This document shows positions 43,396-51,775 of a DNA stretch of 64,000 bases, in pieces. How positions within the stretch are numbered: position 1 is the stretch's first letter; every line of letters begins with the position of its first letter. This DNA comes from Hymenobacter daecheongensis DSM 21074 (GTDB lineage Bacteria > Bacteroidota > Bacteroidia > Cytophagales > Hymenobacteraceae). The DNA lies in NCBI RefSeq assembly GCF_900141805.1, contig NZ_FQYN01000002.1:372001-436000 (forward strand), given 5' to 3'. Position numbers and translations under genes: made by a program. The notes beneath the pieces were generated by a model. It was not told the origin of the DNA, ran no database searches, and worked only from the letters and a program-made list of their open reading frames with translations.

Positions 43396-44208
43396 ATGAA
43401 CATATTTCGCATCATCGAGCAATTGTCGGAGGTAGATGCCGACGTTTTGGGCCGCTTTGATTCCCGTCGGGCTGTTTTCAAAACGCTGGGCACCACCGCT
43501 AAGCGGGGCGCGCTGGCATCCGCTCCGGTTTTCTTGGCCTCTTTGTTTCAGAAGGCTTACGGCCAGGGCACCAAGCCTACCGTCATCGAAGTACTGAACT
43601 ACGCGCAGACGCTTGAGCTGCTGGAAGAAGACTTCTACAAGAAGATGGTAGCGGCCGGCCAGGTGCCTGCCGGTGCCCCCAAAGGTGCCATCGACCTGAT
43701 CCTGAAGCACGAGACGGCGCACGTAAAACTGCTCGATACCACTATCAGAGCTTTGGGCGGCACTCCGGTCACTGGGGTCAAGTTCAAGACCTCCGCTTTC
43801 CCAGCCGACTATACCACGCAGCTGGTAGTAGCGCAGGCCCTGGAAGATACGGGCGTGCGGGCCTACAAAGGCCAGGCCGGCAACCTGATGGGTGCCATGG
43901 CTGGCACTACCAGCCTGCTTCAGGTAGCCCTGCAGATTCACTCGGTAGAAGCTCGCCACGCGGCGCATATCCGCACCATGCGGATGCAGACCCCCTGGAT
44001 TCCGGCCGCTGATTCGGCCCTGGCCGCGCCGCTGGGTCCAGTGTATACTGGTGCCATTCCGGAGAGCAACACCACGCAGTCGAACGTAGACATCACCAAG
44101 CTCGGCGCTGGCTACACGGCCAACGATGCCGCCGCTTCGTTTGATGAAATCCTGACGATGGCCGAGGTGCTCGATGCGTCGCGCGCCGGTGGCCTGGTGC
44201 AGCCTTAG
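43396..44208 (+). CDS. Exported ferritin-like protein (type B, copy 1)
   Basis: 270 residues starting MNIFRIIEQLSEVD, then a twin-Arg-like signal (SRRAVFKTLGTTAKRG...LASLF) and a ferritin-like four-helix domain. Ligand candidates occur in TLELLEEDFYKKM, ILKHETAHVKLL, EDTGVRAYKGQ and HSVEARHAAHIR. It starts 29 bases after the type A gene and is followed by a terminator. Paired A and B subunits suggest a heteromeric or cooperative envelope metal/oxidant-handling complex; this is inference. Confidence 0.9.
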   Translation: MNIFRIIEQLSEVDADVLGRFDSRRAVFKTLGTTAKRGALASAPVFLASLFQKAYGQGTKPTVIEVLNYAQTLELLEEDFYKKMVAAGQVPAGAPKGAIDLILKHETAHVKLLDTTIRALGGTPVTGVKFKTSAFPADYTTQLVVAQALEDTGVRAYKGQAGNLMGAMAGTTSLLQVALQIHSVEARHAAHIRTMRMQTPWIPAADSALAAPLGPVYTGAIPESNTTQSNVDITKLGAGYTANDAAASFDEILTMAEVLDASRAGGLVQP

Positions 44209-44232
44209 TCAGCTACGCCGCTACCCATTGCC

Positions 44233-44264
44233 AAAGGCCGGTCTTCCCAGACCGGCCTTTTTTT
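44233..44264 (+). terminator. Terminator after the first ferritin-like pair
   Basis: A 12-bp perfect stem (AAAGGCCGGTCT) with a TCCC loop and a T-run. Confidence 0.92.
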
Positions 44265-44310
44265 GGCTTCGGCGGCACGCAACCTTTGCCGGCTGTCGTT
44301 GCTCCCCTAC

Positions 44311-44342
44311 TTGGTGCATCCCGGTTTATCGGAGTACCTTTG
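44311..44342 (+). promoter_or_regulatory. Promoter for the second ferritin-like pair (TTGG and TACCTTTG)
   Basis: -33 TTG at 44311-44313 and exact -7 TACCTTTG at 44335-44342, 21 bases apart, 54 bases before the ATG. Confidence 0.65.
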
Positions 44343-44396
44343 TTCAGGTCGTCCCGGCGGGGCGGCGGAGTTTTACCCGTTGGTGTTTTTCTGCTG

Positions 44397-45113
44397 ATGT
44401 CTGAGTCTGTTGCTCCTGTTTCCTTTCTGGCCCGTGCCATGCAGCGCCGGTCGTTTTTTCGCGTAGCCGGCGCTACGGTGGCCGCTTCCACGCTGGTGCT
44501 GGCCGGCTGCGGCACAGACGACCCCACGCCTACCACCCCGGCCGCCGGTGCCAACGTGCTGACGCTGGCCGCCGGCGAGGTGGGCCTGCTCAACTACGCC
44601 TACATTCTGGAGCAGCTGGAGGCCGCCTTCTATCAGAAAGTGGTGGATGCGCCGCCCGCCGACCTGCGGGCCGGCGAAAAGGAGGCTCTCACGGAGCTGC
44701 GCGACCATGAGGTCATTCACCGGGAGTTCCTCAAGTTTGCGCTGGCCGATAAGGCTATTGGCACCATCGAGTTCAACTTCAGCTCCGTCACGTTTACCAC
44801 GCGCGAAGGCGTGTTCACGGCGGCCAAGAAGCTGGAAGATCTGGGCGTGGCCGCTTATGCGGGCGTAGGCAAGCTGCTTTCGGGTAGCTATCTGGCGCTG
44901 CTGGCCAAAATAGCCTCCGTAGAGGCCCGACACGCGGCCTACGTGCGCGACGCACTGCAGCCCAACTCCTTCGGCACGCCCGATGCCGGCATCATTGCCA
45001 CTACCGGCGACTACGCCGGCCTAAACGTGGCCCTCACACCCGCGCAGGCAATGGCCGCCGCCGCGCCGTTTCTGAACTTCACCGTCGACGTTTCGCAGCT
45101 TCCCACTACCTAA
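44397..45113 (+). CDS. Exported ferritin-like lipoprotein (type A, copy 2)
   Basis: 238 residues, a paralogue of the gene at 42641 with the same order: MQRRSFFRVAGAT twin-Arg region, lipobox VLAGC, and a ferritin-like domain with LEQLEAAFYQKV, DHEVIHREFLK, LEDLGVAAYAGVG and ASVEARHAAYVRD. The start MSESVAPVS (44397) fits the promoter placement; longer readings overlap the promoter. First gene of the second A-B pair. Confidence 0.9.
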   Translation: MSESVAPVSFLARAMQRRSFFRVAGATVAASTLVLAGCGTDDPTPTTPAAGANVLTLAAGEVGLLNYAYILEQLEAAFYQKVVDAPPADLRAGEKEALTELRDHEVIHREFLKFALADKAIGTIEFNFSSVTFTTREGVFTAAKKLEDLGVAAYAGVGKLLSGSYLALLAKIASVEARHAAYVRDALQPNSFGTPDAGIIATTGDYAGLNVALTPAQAMAAAAPFLNFTVDVSQLPTT

Positions 45114-45140
45114 GGCTGGTTGCCGGCTCTCTCTTTTCCT

Positions 45141-46016
45141 ATGAATATTTTCAAACTACTCGCCACGCTGGCCGAGGTCGATCCGGAAGCCTATCAGCGT
45201 CAGAGCGCCCGCCGTGGTATGCTGAGCCGCCTGGGCCAGGTGGGCCGCAAAGTGGCCGCTACGGCCGTGCCGCTGGGCCTGGGGGCGTTGCCGCAGCAGG
45301 CGCACGCCGGCACCCAAACGATTCTTGACACTTTCACGCTGGCTCTCACGCTGGAGCAGCTGGAGCAGGAGTTCTATGCTACGGCGCTGGAGCGCGGGCG
45401 GCAGGGCACGTTGGTGTTTCCGGCCGGCACGCAGGCCGTCATTCAGCAGATTCAGGGACACGAGCAGTCGCACGTCACGTTCTTTCAGCGCCAGCTGCAG
45501 CGCTCTGGGGCTGCGGTGCCTGCCAAGCCCAACTTTGATTTCACGGGCAGCAAAAACGGCACGAAACCCGCTCTGTTTCCGGATGTATTCACCAGCTTTG
45601 CCACCTTCCTGAAAGTGGCCCAGCTGCTGGAAGACACGGGCGTGCGGGCCTATAAAGGCCAGGTAGAGGTGCTGGTGGCCGATAACGACGTGCTGGAAGC
45701 CGTGCTGCAGATTCATGCCGTGGAGGCCCGCCACGCGGCCCACATCCGCGGAATGCGCCGTGCCCTAGGAGCCACCGTGCGCGACTGGGTAAGCTCGGAA
45801 GATGATATCATCACGACGGCAGGCAGCACCGATGCCGTGTACGGCGGCGAAGACGCGACCCGGCAGATGCTACCCGGCACTCCCGTCAAATTCTTCCCTG
45901 CGGATACCACGCCCGTTGCTCCGGGTCCGAAGCCGCTGGTTCGGTTGGGCGAGGCCTTCGATGAACCCATCACGGCTACCGTGGCGGCCAACCTTGCGGG
46001 GCTGTTCATTTATTAA
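45141..46016 (+). CDS. Exported ferritin-like protein (type B, copy 2)
   Basis: 291 residues, a paralogue of the gene at 43396. It begins MNIFKLLATLAEVD, has an Arg-rich signal (SARRGMLSRLGQVGRK) and a ferritin-like domain with LTLEQLEQEFYATAL, IQGHEQSHVTFFQR, LEDTGVRAYKGQVE and HAVEARHAAHIRGMR. The initiation at 45141 matches copy 1; an ATG at 45120 is seven codons earlier. It lies 27 bases after the type A gene and ends at a strong terminator. Confidence 0.9.
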   Translation: MNIFKLLATLAEVDPEAYQRQSARRGMLSRLGQVGRKVAATAVPLGLGALPQQAHAGTQTILDTFTLALTLEQLEQEFYATALERGRQGTLVFPAGTQAVIQQIQGHEQSHVTFFQRQLQRSGAAVPAKPNFDFTGSKNGTKPALFPDVFTSFATFLKVAQLLEDTGVRAYKGQVEVLVADNDVLEAVLQIHAVEARHAAHIRGMRRALGATVRDWVSSEDDIITTAGSTDAVYGGEDATRQMLPGTPVKFFPADTTPVAPGPKPLVRLGEAFDEPITATVAANLAGLFIY

Positions 46017-46034
46017 CCCAACCATAACAGCTTT

Positions 46035-46081
46035 GCGACAGCAAGGAAACACCAACGGTGTTTCTTTGCTGTCGCTTTTTT
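46035..46081 (+). terminator. Terminator after the second ferritin-like pair
   Basis: A 19-base stem (GCGACAGCAAGGAAACACC, one mismatch) with a three-base loop and a six-T run. Confidence 0.93.
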
Positions 46082-46113
46082 ATGGGCAAACCGAGCCATT
46101 TAGCCAGCTCAGC

Positions 46114-46145
46114 TTGCACTTTGGGATTTAATTTTTGTATCTTTC
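46114..46145 (+). promoter_or_regulatory. Possible promoter (TTG and TATCTTTC)
   Basis: A near-consensus -7 box (7 of 8 positions) at 46138-46145 with TTG 21 bases upstream, in an AT-rich stretch about 115 bases before the small gene at 46262. Confidence 0.4.
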
Positions 46146-46261
46146 AACAAACGTCAAAATTCACAACCGTAGCGTGGAGCCTTTTTTAAGGTTTTCGTAT
46201 ACGCTCTTCGTCTGCTACCACTACTGCTCCTACCCCATCCCACCTAAAACTCCTTTGACCG

Positions 46262-46450
46262 ATGCTGGAATACGTGAAGACCATTCTGCTCAAAGTTAGT
46301 TTCGACAAAATTCTTTTTGAAAAAGAGCTGCGCAAAGCGTTCCGAATGCTGGTGCCGGCCGAATTGAAGGACCTGAAAATCTGGTGCTACCAGCAGTTTT
46401 CCAGAGTATATCACCGCATCCTGAACCGCGTTTTCGCGCAGGCCGCTTAG
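46262..46450 (+). CDS. Small basic helical protein, function unknown
   Basis: A 62-residue protein (MLEYVKTILLKVSFDKILFE..., ending RVFAQAA) predicted to be two or three amphipathic helices, rich in Lys, Arg, Leu and aromatic residues. No signal peptide and no Cys pair. Its own promoter-like region and sensible codon use support it as a gene. It converges on queG. No family recognised. Confidence 0.65.
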   Translation: MLEYVKTILLKVSFDKILFEKELRKAFRMLVPAELKDLKIWCYQQFSRVYHRILNRVFAQAA

Positions 46451-46478
46451 GCGCTGAATTTCGCCCGCCCAGGCTGAT

Positions 46479-47423
46479 TTACTTGCCGGCGTCTTCCCCC
46501 GTCACAAACCTGATATTGCGCGTCAGCCCCGCGTAGCCCGTGCGCTTCACCGCCGACTGCCGGAACAGCTCCGAGAACAGCTCGTGGGTTATTTCCTGCC
46601 AGTCGGTGGTGCTTAGGTGCGGCAGCTGCGGATTGGGCTTGAACTGCGACTCCGTGTGCGGCTTGGCGAAGCGGTTCCAGGGGCACACATCCTGGCAGAT
46701 GTCGCAGCCGAACACCCAGTTGCCGAACTTGCCGGCTACTTCCGTCGGAATCTGGTCCTTCAGCTCGATGGTGAAGTAGCTGATGCACTTGCTGCCATCC
46801 ACCACGTAGGGCTCAGTGATGGCCCCGGTCGGGCAGGCATCGAGGCATTTGGTGCAGGTGCCGCAGTAGTCCTTGATGGGCCCATCGTAGTCCAGCTCCA
46901 GGTCCACGATCAGCTCGGCAATGAAGTAGAACGAGCCGGTGCCGGGCGTGATGAGGTTCGCGTTTTTGCCCACCCAGCCCAGGCCGCTCTTTTTGGCCCA
47001 GGCCTTGTCGAGCACCGGGGCCGAATCGACGAAGCAGCGGCCGCCCACTTCGCCTATTTCCTGCTGGATATCCTGCAGCAGCGTCTTGAGCTTGTCTTTG
47101 ATGACGAAGTGATAGTCGCGGCCGTAGGCGTATTTGCTGATTTTGAGCGTGTCGTCGCGCTGCTGGTCTTCCTCGGCGGGATAGTAGTTGAGCAGCAGCG
47201 AAATCACGGATTTGGCCCCGTCCACGAGCAGGCGCGGGTCGAGGCGCTTATCGAAGTGGTTGGCCATGTAGGCCATCTGGCCGTGCATGTTGCGGTTGAG
47301 CCAGTTTTCAAGACGCGGGGCTTCCTCTTCCAGAAAGTCGGCCTTCGAGATGCCACAGTACATAAAGCCCAGCTCCGCCGCCCGGCGTTTGATGAAAGCA
47401 GTGTATGCGGCGGTGGGAAGCAT
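46479..47423 (-). CDS. queG: Epoxyqueuosine reductase
   Basis: 314 residues. It reduces epoxyqueuosine to queuosine in tRNA using cobalamin and two [4Fe-4S] clusters. Visible are the DUF1730-type N-terminal part ([38 protein letters not shown]) and a ferredoxin-like module with [12 protein letters not shown] and [11 protein letters not shown]. The length is slightly shorter than E. coli QueG, as usual in this phylum. An exact -7 box lies 22 bases before the start. Confidence 0.96.
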   Translation of the reverse strand: MLPTAAYTAFIKRRAAELGFMYCGISKADFLEEEAPRLENWLNRNMHGQMAYMANHFDKRLDPRLLVDGAKSVISLLLNYYPAEEDQQRDDTLKISKYAYGRDYHFVIKDKLKTLLQDIQQEIGEVGGRCFVDSAPVLDKAWAKKSGLGWVGKNANLITPGTGSFYFIAELIVDLELDYDGPIKDYCGTCTKCLDACPTGAITEPYVVDGSKCISYFTIELKDQIPTEVAGKFGNWVFGCDICQDVCPWNRFAKPHTESQFKPNPQLPHLSTTDWQEITHELFSELFRQSAVKRTGYAGLTRNIRFVTGEDAGK

Positions 47424-47445
47424 GGCTTTGAGGAATGGCTGACTA

Positions 47446-47453
47446 CAAAATTA
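47446..47453 (-). promoter_or_regulatory. -7 box (TAATTTTG) for queG
   Basis: Exact TAnnTTTG on the minus strand, 22 bases before the queG start. No -33 partner at the usual distance. Confidence 0.5.
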
Positions 47454-47471
47454 CGGTATTCAAACCCTTAT

Positions 47472-47645
47472 GTCATCCTGAATGCAGCGAAGCGGAGTGA
47501 AGGACCTTCCTCTTCATCTATACAAAGCTCCTTTCAACGCACAAAGCCCTTTACCACGCGAACGGTAAGGGCTTTGCTCATTTTATAAAGTTTGTCGCTC
47601 AACGGAGGAAGGTCCTTCACTCCGCTTCGCTGCGTTCAGGATGAC
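47472..47645. repeat. Inverted intergenic repeat (GAAGCGGAGTGAAGGACCTT family)
   Basis: Two 40-base arms (47472-47511 and 47606-47645) are inverted copies with one difference. The centre holds a shorter hairpin, CAAAGCCCTTTACC with GGTAAGGGCTTTG (about 47542-47576). It lies between ruvB and queG, both on the minus strand, and may act as a terminator for ruvB. Confidence 0.88.
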
Positions 47646-47651
47646 AGTTGG

Positions 47652-48701
47652 TTACCCTTCCGCCCCAAAAAGGTCCGTCGTGTTGCCGCGCAGGTGTTGG
47701 GGCATGAGCTTGCCGAGGTGCTTGTAGGCGGCTTCGGTGGCTTCGCGGCCCCGGCTGGTGCGCTTCAGATAGCCTTCCTGAATCAGGAAGGGCTCGTAGA
47801 CTTCTTCGATGGTTTCGGCTTCCTCGCCGCAGGCCGTGGCAATGGTGCTGATGCCGACCGGGCCGCCCTTGAACTTGTCGATGATGGTGTTCAGGATGCG
47901 CTTGTCCATATCGTCAAGGCCCTGCGAATCTACGTCGAGGGCGTTGAGGGCAAACTGGGCAATTTCGACGGTGATGGTGCCGGTGCCTTTGATCTGGGCG
48001 AAGTCGCGGGTGCGGCGCAGCAGGTTGTTGGCAATGCGGGGCGTACCGCGCGAGCGGCGGGCAATTTCAAAAGCGGCATCCTCATGAATCGGCGTGCCCA
48101 GAATTTCGGCCGAGCGCTTCACGATGCTGGTCAGCAACGTAGAATCGTAGTACTCCAAGCGGGCCGAAATGCCGAAGCGGGCCCGCAGCGGGGCCGTGAG
48201 CATACCCGAGCGGGTGGTGGCCCCGATGAGCGTGAACGGCGACAGCGAAATCTGCACCGAGCGGGCGTTGGGGCCCGAATCGAGCATGATGTCGATGCGG
48301 TAGTCCTCCATCGCCGAGTACAGGTACTCTTCCACCACAGGGTTGAGGCGGTGGATTTCGTCGATGAAGAGCACATCGTTGGCCTCCAGGTTGGTGAGCA
48401 GGCCGGCCAGGTCCGATGGCTTGTCGAGCACCGGGCCGCTGGTCATCTTGATGCCCGATTCCAGCTCGTTGGCGATGATGTGGGAGAGGGTGGTTTTGCC
48501 CAGGCCGGGGGGGCCGTGCAGCAATACGTGGTCGAGGGCCTCGCCGCGCTGGCGGGCGGCGGCCACGAACACGCGCAGGTTATCGACCACCTTATCCTGC
48601 CCCGCGAAATCGGAGAAGGAAAGGGGCCGCAGGGCCTTGTCGATGTCTTTTTCGGAAGCGTCCAGGTGGCTGCTGTCGCCGGTCAGATAGGTTTCGCGCA
48701 T
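47652..48701 (-). CDS. ruvB: Holliday junction branch migration helicase RuvB
   Basis: 349 residues. It is the hexameric AAA+ motor that drives Holliday junction branch migration with RuvA. Signatures are [19 protein letters not shown], Walker [10 protein letters not shown], Walker [11 protein letters not shown], sensor 1 [10 protein letters not shown] and a C-terminal winged helix ([15 protein letters not shown]). Length and start fit the family. A near-consensus TACCTTTC lies upstream on the minus strand. ruvA and ruvC are not in the window. Confidence 0.98.
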   Translation of the reverse strand: MRETYLTGDSSHLDASEKDIDKALRPLSFSDFAGQDKVVDNLRVFVAAARQRGEALDHVLLHGPPGLGKTTLSHIIANELESGIKMTSGPVLDKPSDLAGLLTNLEANDVLFIDEIHRLNPVVEEYLYSAMEDYRIDIMLDSGPNARSVQISLSPFTLIGATTRSGMLTAPLRARFGISARLEYYDSTLLTSIVKRSAEILGTPIHEDAAFEIARRSRGTPRIANNLLRRTRDFAQIKGTGTITVEIAQFALNALDVDSQGLDDMDKRILNTIIDKFKGGPVGISTIATACGEEAETIEEVYEPFLIQEGYLKRTSRGREATEAAYKHLGKLMPQHLRGNTTDLFGAEG

Positions 48702-48903
48702 GATGAAAAGCGTGAGATTTGGTAGCGGAAAGGTAACACAACCCAGCCCCGATTCCTCCCATTTTTAGCAAAAAAAGCCGGACAAGTGGCCGGCAATGCT
48801 CTTTTATCTAACCATATTAGCAAAACCCCGCGTCTTCCTGTTTCCCAAAGACTTTTCGCCGGCTAATGCTTGCGTAATTTGCGGCCCCAACCGCTTCCCT
48901 TTT

Positions 48904-49875
48904 ATGCCCGATTCTGCTCCCCTTGCCACCTGGCTGCACTCCTTGCCCGATGACTTCTACGACCAGCTAGCCCACGCGCTTTCCCTGCATGGCATGGCCG
49001 CCGCTGAGCTGCTAAGCCGACCAATTGACGAGCTGCCCCGCCAGATAACCACCCTCACCGGCCTCGATGCGGCCCAGGTGGCCCGGCTCAATACCATCGG
49101 CAGCCACGCGCAGCTGGTACAGGCGCTGGAAGAAAACCCGCGCCAGCTATACGACCTGCTGCTGGTAGGCGGGCTGGTGCTGGATACCTCGCTGGCGGTG
49201 CCGGTGCTGGCCTACGTGCGCCAGCAGATGCGCATTGACAATGCTCAGCTGGCCAAACTCAAACAGTATTGCCTGGAGTTGAGCGGCACGTTTCTGGGGG
49301 CCTTGGAGCAGCACCTGCCGGCCGCACTGCTCACGGGGCTGCACCGGCTGCGGGTAGAAGAAGTGTTTGCGCGGTACGTGGCCGCCAACCCGCCGCCCCC
49401 GCCCACGGCCGCCACCATCCGCTTCACCGACCCGCAACTGCAGATGATGCGGCTGGCGCTGCTGCTGGTGCACTCGTTGCCGGAGGCCGGCGAGCAGCCA
49501 TTCATGCGGGCCGTGGCCGCCATCGAGCCCTTGCGGCCGGCGGCGCTGGAACCGATGATTGCGCGGCTGGGCCAGCTGCAGCCCGCCGAGGCCCTGCTCC
49601 TCACCCTGCCCGAGCTAGTGCAGCTTTACCAGGCCATGCAGGTGTGCGGAATGGTGTTCGTGAGCGACGTGCTGGGCACGCTGGGCTTGGAAGAAGCCCT
49701 GCCCCAACCCGCGGCCGAAGGCTCCGCCGCCCCGCCCGCGGCCCCGGCCAGCAGCCGGCAGGCGGTGGGCGAAATGGTGAGCAGCTTCACGCACTGGGTG
49801 CAGCAAACCTTCCCCGACGCCCCGGAAATAGCCGCCGCGCGGGCACAGGTGCTGGCCCTGGCCGACGCGCTGTAA
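48904..49875 (+). CDS. Hypothetical all-helical protein
   Basis: 323 residues with no signal peptide, no membrane helix and no catalytic motif that I recognise. It is Leu/Ala/Gln-rich and predicted to be all alpha-helical (LVGGLVLDTSLAVPVLAYVR, PAEALLLTLPELVQLYQAMQ), with a Pro-rich break (NPPPPPTAATI) near residue 165 and an Ala/Pro-rich linker near 280. The start MPDSAPLATW (48904) follows a TAATTTG-like box. Divergent from ruvB. Function unknown. Confidence 0.75.
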   Translation: MPDSAPLATWLHSLPDDFYDQLAHALSLHGMAAAELLSRPIDELPRQITTLTGLDAAQVARLNTIGSHAQLVQALEENPRQLYDLLLVGGLVLDTSLAVPVLAYVRQQMRIDNAQLAKLKQYCLELSGTFLGALEQHLPAALLTGLHRLRVEEVFARYVAANPPPPPTAATIRFTDPQLQMMRLALLLVHSLPEAGEQPFMRAVAAIEPLRPAALEPMIARLGQLQPAEALLLTLPELVQLYQAMQVCGMVFVSDVLGTLGLEEALPQPAAEGSAAPPAAPASSRQAVGEMVSSFTHWVQQTFPDAPEIAAARAQVLALADAL

Positions 49876-49884
49876 CGGACCGTA

Positions 49885-49994
49885 AGCAGCACGTCATACC
49901 GAGCGAAGCCGAGGTATCTCGCGTGCTCCGTTAGGTTACTAATCCGCCGTCAGCACGCGAGATACCTCGGCTTCGCTCGGTATGACGTTTTGCT
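49885..49994. repeat. Inverted intergenic repeat (CCGAGCGAAGCCGAGG family, second copy)
   Basis: Two 43-base arms (49885-49927 and 49952-49994) are inverted copies with two differences and a 24-base centre. Both arms read CATACC where both arms of the 5.5 kb copy read CATGCC. Located between two convergent genes, ending at the HIRAN stop codon. Confidence 0.9.
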
Positions 49995-50351
49995 TTAGTT
50001 GCCTCCGCCAGCGGGCAGCACTACTTCTACTTCGAGCTGGAGCCAGTCGTCTTCCCAGGCTTTGTGGGTGAGGCGGGCGGTGAGCGGATAGCCGGCATCG
50101 AGCAGGCGGGCGCTGGTTTCGTTGCGCACTTCGGGCAGGTAACCCAGCCAGACGCCGCCCTCGGCCTCAGTGGTCAGCACTTTCACGGCCCAGTCGTCGT
50201 ACTTGCTGTCGGCCTCGCGCACCAAGCGCAGCTTCTGACCCAGGTACAGGTTGGGTTCGTGCTGTTTGAGGTTTTCGCGGTGGGTGGTGCCGGCCACGAG
50301 GCATTCGAGCAGGACCAGATCGGGAGCGGATGAGGCGGGAGCAGGTTTCAT
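49995..50351 (-). CDS. HIRAN domain protein
   Basis: 118 residues, almost entirely one HIRAN domain (VAGTTHRENLKQHEPNLYLG, LVREADSKYDDWAVKVL, WLGYLPEVRNETSARLLDAG). HIRAN domains bind DNA ends or single-stranded DNA and occur alone in bacteria or fused to Rad5/HLTF-like helicases, often near repair or defence genes. The start MKPAPASS (50351) is preferred; 21 more codons are open upstream. Divergent from a winged-helix gene, with a 21-bp repeat array in the shared gap. Confidence 0.85.
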   Translation of the reverse strand: MKPAPASSAPDLVLLECLVAGTTHRENLKQHEPNLYLGQKLRLVREADSKYDDWAVKVLTTEAEGGVWLGYLPEVRNETSARLLDAGYPLTARLTHKAWEDDWLQLEVEVVLPAGGGN

Positions 50352-50445
50352 GGTGCCAATGTACAGGAGTGGCGGCAGTTTTGGGCCGGAATTACCCTTG
50401 GCGCAGGAATGCACCGCCGGACTTCAGGCGACCAAGCCGAAAAAA

Positions 50446-50697
50446 GATACGCTTCAGTCGAACTCCGATACCTATAAAAGCCACTTCGATCCACATTGGA
50501 ACCAATTCGATCCACGTTGCCTCGATTTCGATCCATATTAGTACTAATTCGATCCACGTTGGCCCGATTCCGATCCACGTCACCTCGATTTCGATCCACG
50601 TTAGCCCGATTCCGATCCGCGGCAGGAATTCACCGATCCACGTTAGCCCAATTCGGATACATAACGGTACCTTTCCGATACCCATCAGGTTATATTG
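50446..50697. repeat. Array of twelve 21-bp units (GATCCACGTT type)
   Basis: GAT recurs at 50446, 50467, 50488 and then every 21 bases up to 50677, with no slippage. The six best units read GATCCACGTT followed by a variable R/C-rich part and ATTYC; the end units are degenerate (GATAC). The array fills the centre of the 466-base gap between the divergent HIRAN and winged-helix genes. All three frames stay open over long stretches because 21 is a multiple of three, but none looks like a real protein. The units touch, with no spacers. Confidence 0.93.
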
Positions 50698-50817
50698 GGA
50701 AGAAGATGACCGCGTGAGGCTCGGATGAGTACTTTGCGGGCGGCGGGGGCGGCAGCGGGCCGGCGTTCCTCGCACTTCGGGCATTTTTCGTAGCTGTTAT
50801 TCCTTATTCGTTTTCCT

Positions 50818-51225
50818 ATGTCGAACCCTTCTGATGAGGTAGTTGCCGCGGGCCGGGAGGCGGCGTTTGTGGCGCAGTTTGCCCAGCGCGTGGCGGCCCG
50901 CGACCTGCCCCCTTCCCCGCCGCCCCACGGCTACGACCAGGAGTCGCTGGAAGCCTGCATTGCCGCCGCGCTGCCTGCGCGCTTCCGCTACCTCGATCCG
51001 CGCCGCGCCCGCACGTTTGCCCGCGTGTGCTACGCCTTGATGGCCGCGCCGCGCCTGCACGCCAATGCCCTGTCCGCGGCCACTGCCACGGCCCGCCTCA
51101 CCCTCTACCGCGCCCTGCCCGAGCTGATTGCCAACGGCCTGCTGGCCAGCCAGCGCGTGGGCCGCCGACAGGACTATTTCCTGACCCGCGACGGCGAAGA
51201 CTGGCTGCTGACCGTGACGCGCTAA
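50818..51225 (+). CDS. Putative winged-helix DNA-binding protein
   Basis: 135 residues. The C-terminal half has the pattern of a winged helix-turn-helix: ATATARLTLYRALPELIANG (recognition-type helix), then LLASQRVGRRQDYFLTRDGE as the wing and final strand. The N-terminal half is helical and basic. No ligand domain or metal-binding motif was seen. It reads away from the 21-bp array, so the array is a candidate operator for it. The family call is moderate. Confidence 0.65.
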   Translation: MSNPSDEVVAAGREAAFVAQFAQRVAARDLPPSPPPHGYDQESLEACIAAALPARFRYLDPRRARTFARVCYALMAAPRLHANALSAATATARLTLYRALPELIANGLLASQRVGRRQDYFLTRDGEDWLLTVTR

Positions 51226-51291
51226 GCACCCGCGCCGCCGTTGTGGGCCGTTTTCCTCGCTTCTCCCGCCATTATTTTCCTTTTGCCCCTC

Positions 51292-51753
51292 ATGTATAGC
51301 AAAGCCGAAGCCGCCCAGCTCCGCCAGGCCTTCTGGACCACCTTTGGCCAGTATATGGCCCCCGTGCCCTCTGCCGAGGGCGTGCCCACGAACTGGATCA
51401 ACTACAAAACCGGCGTGAAGCACGTCCAGTTTCGCCTGCACGCCGACACGCGCCACGCCACCATCGGCATCGAGCTGACCCACCCGGACGCGGCCGTGCG
51501 GGCCGTATATTTCGAGCAGTTTGAGGCCCTTAAGACTTTGCTGCACGAAGCCACCGGCCAGCCCTGGCGCTGGGAGGCCGCGGCCGAAGATGCGCACGGC
51601 CAGCCGCTGAGCCGCATCTTTCAGGAGCTGACGCCGGTGAATATGTTCAGCCGCGACGACTGGCCGGCGCTGATTTCGTTCTTCAAGCCGCGCCTGATGG
51701 CGCTGGATGCGTTTTGGAGCGATGCGCAGTATTCTTTTCAGGGGCTGGGTTGA
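51292..51753 (+). CDS. DUF4268 domain protein
   Basis: 153 residues matching the DUF4268 pattern: MYSKAEAAQLRQAFWTTFGQ at the start, then GVPTNWINYKTGVKHVQFRL, IGIELTHPD and YFEQFEALKTLL. In some bacteria this domain occurs in proteins next to restriction or nuclease genes; its activity is not established. The start at 51292 is the family start. It lies 66 bases after the winged-helix gene in the same direction. Confidence 0.85.
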   Translation: MYSKAEAAQLRQAFWTTFGQYMAPVPSAEGVPTNWINYKTGVKHVQFRLHADTRHATIGIELTHPDAAVRAVYFEQFEALKTLLHEATGQPWRWEAAAEDAHGQPLSRIFQELTPVNMFSRDDWPALISFFKPRLMALDAFWSDAQYSFQGLG

Positions 51754-51775
51754 GGAGTTTTCGCTTTCTTACACC

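Noticed and set aside
50446..50697. CRISPR array
   Set aside because: Units are contiguous, 21 bases long and variable. There are no unique spacers and no cas genes nearby.
50330..50728. Open frames across the 21-bp array reading as heptad repeats on both strands
   Set aside because: Any array with a unit length divisible by three keeps frames open. No start with a plausible promoter and no signature beyond the repeat was seen.
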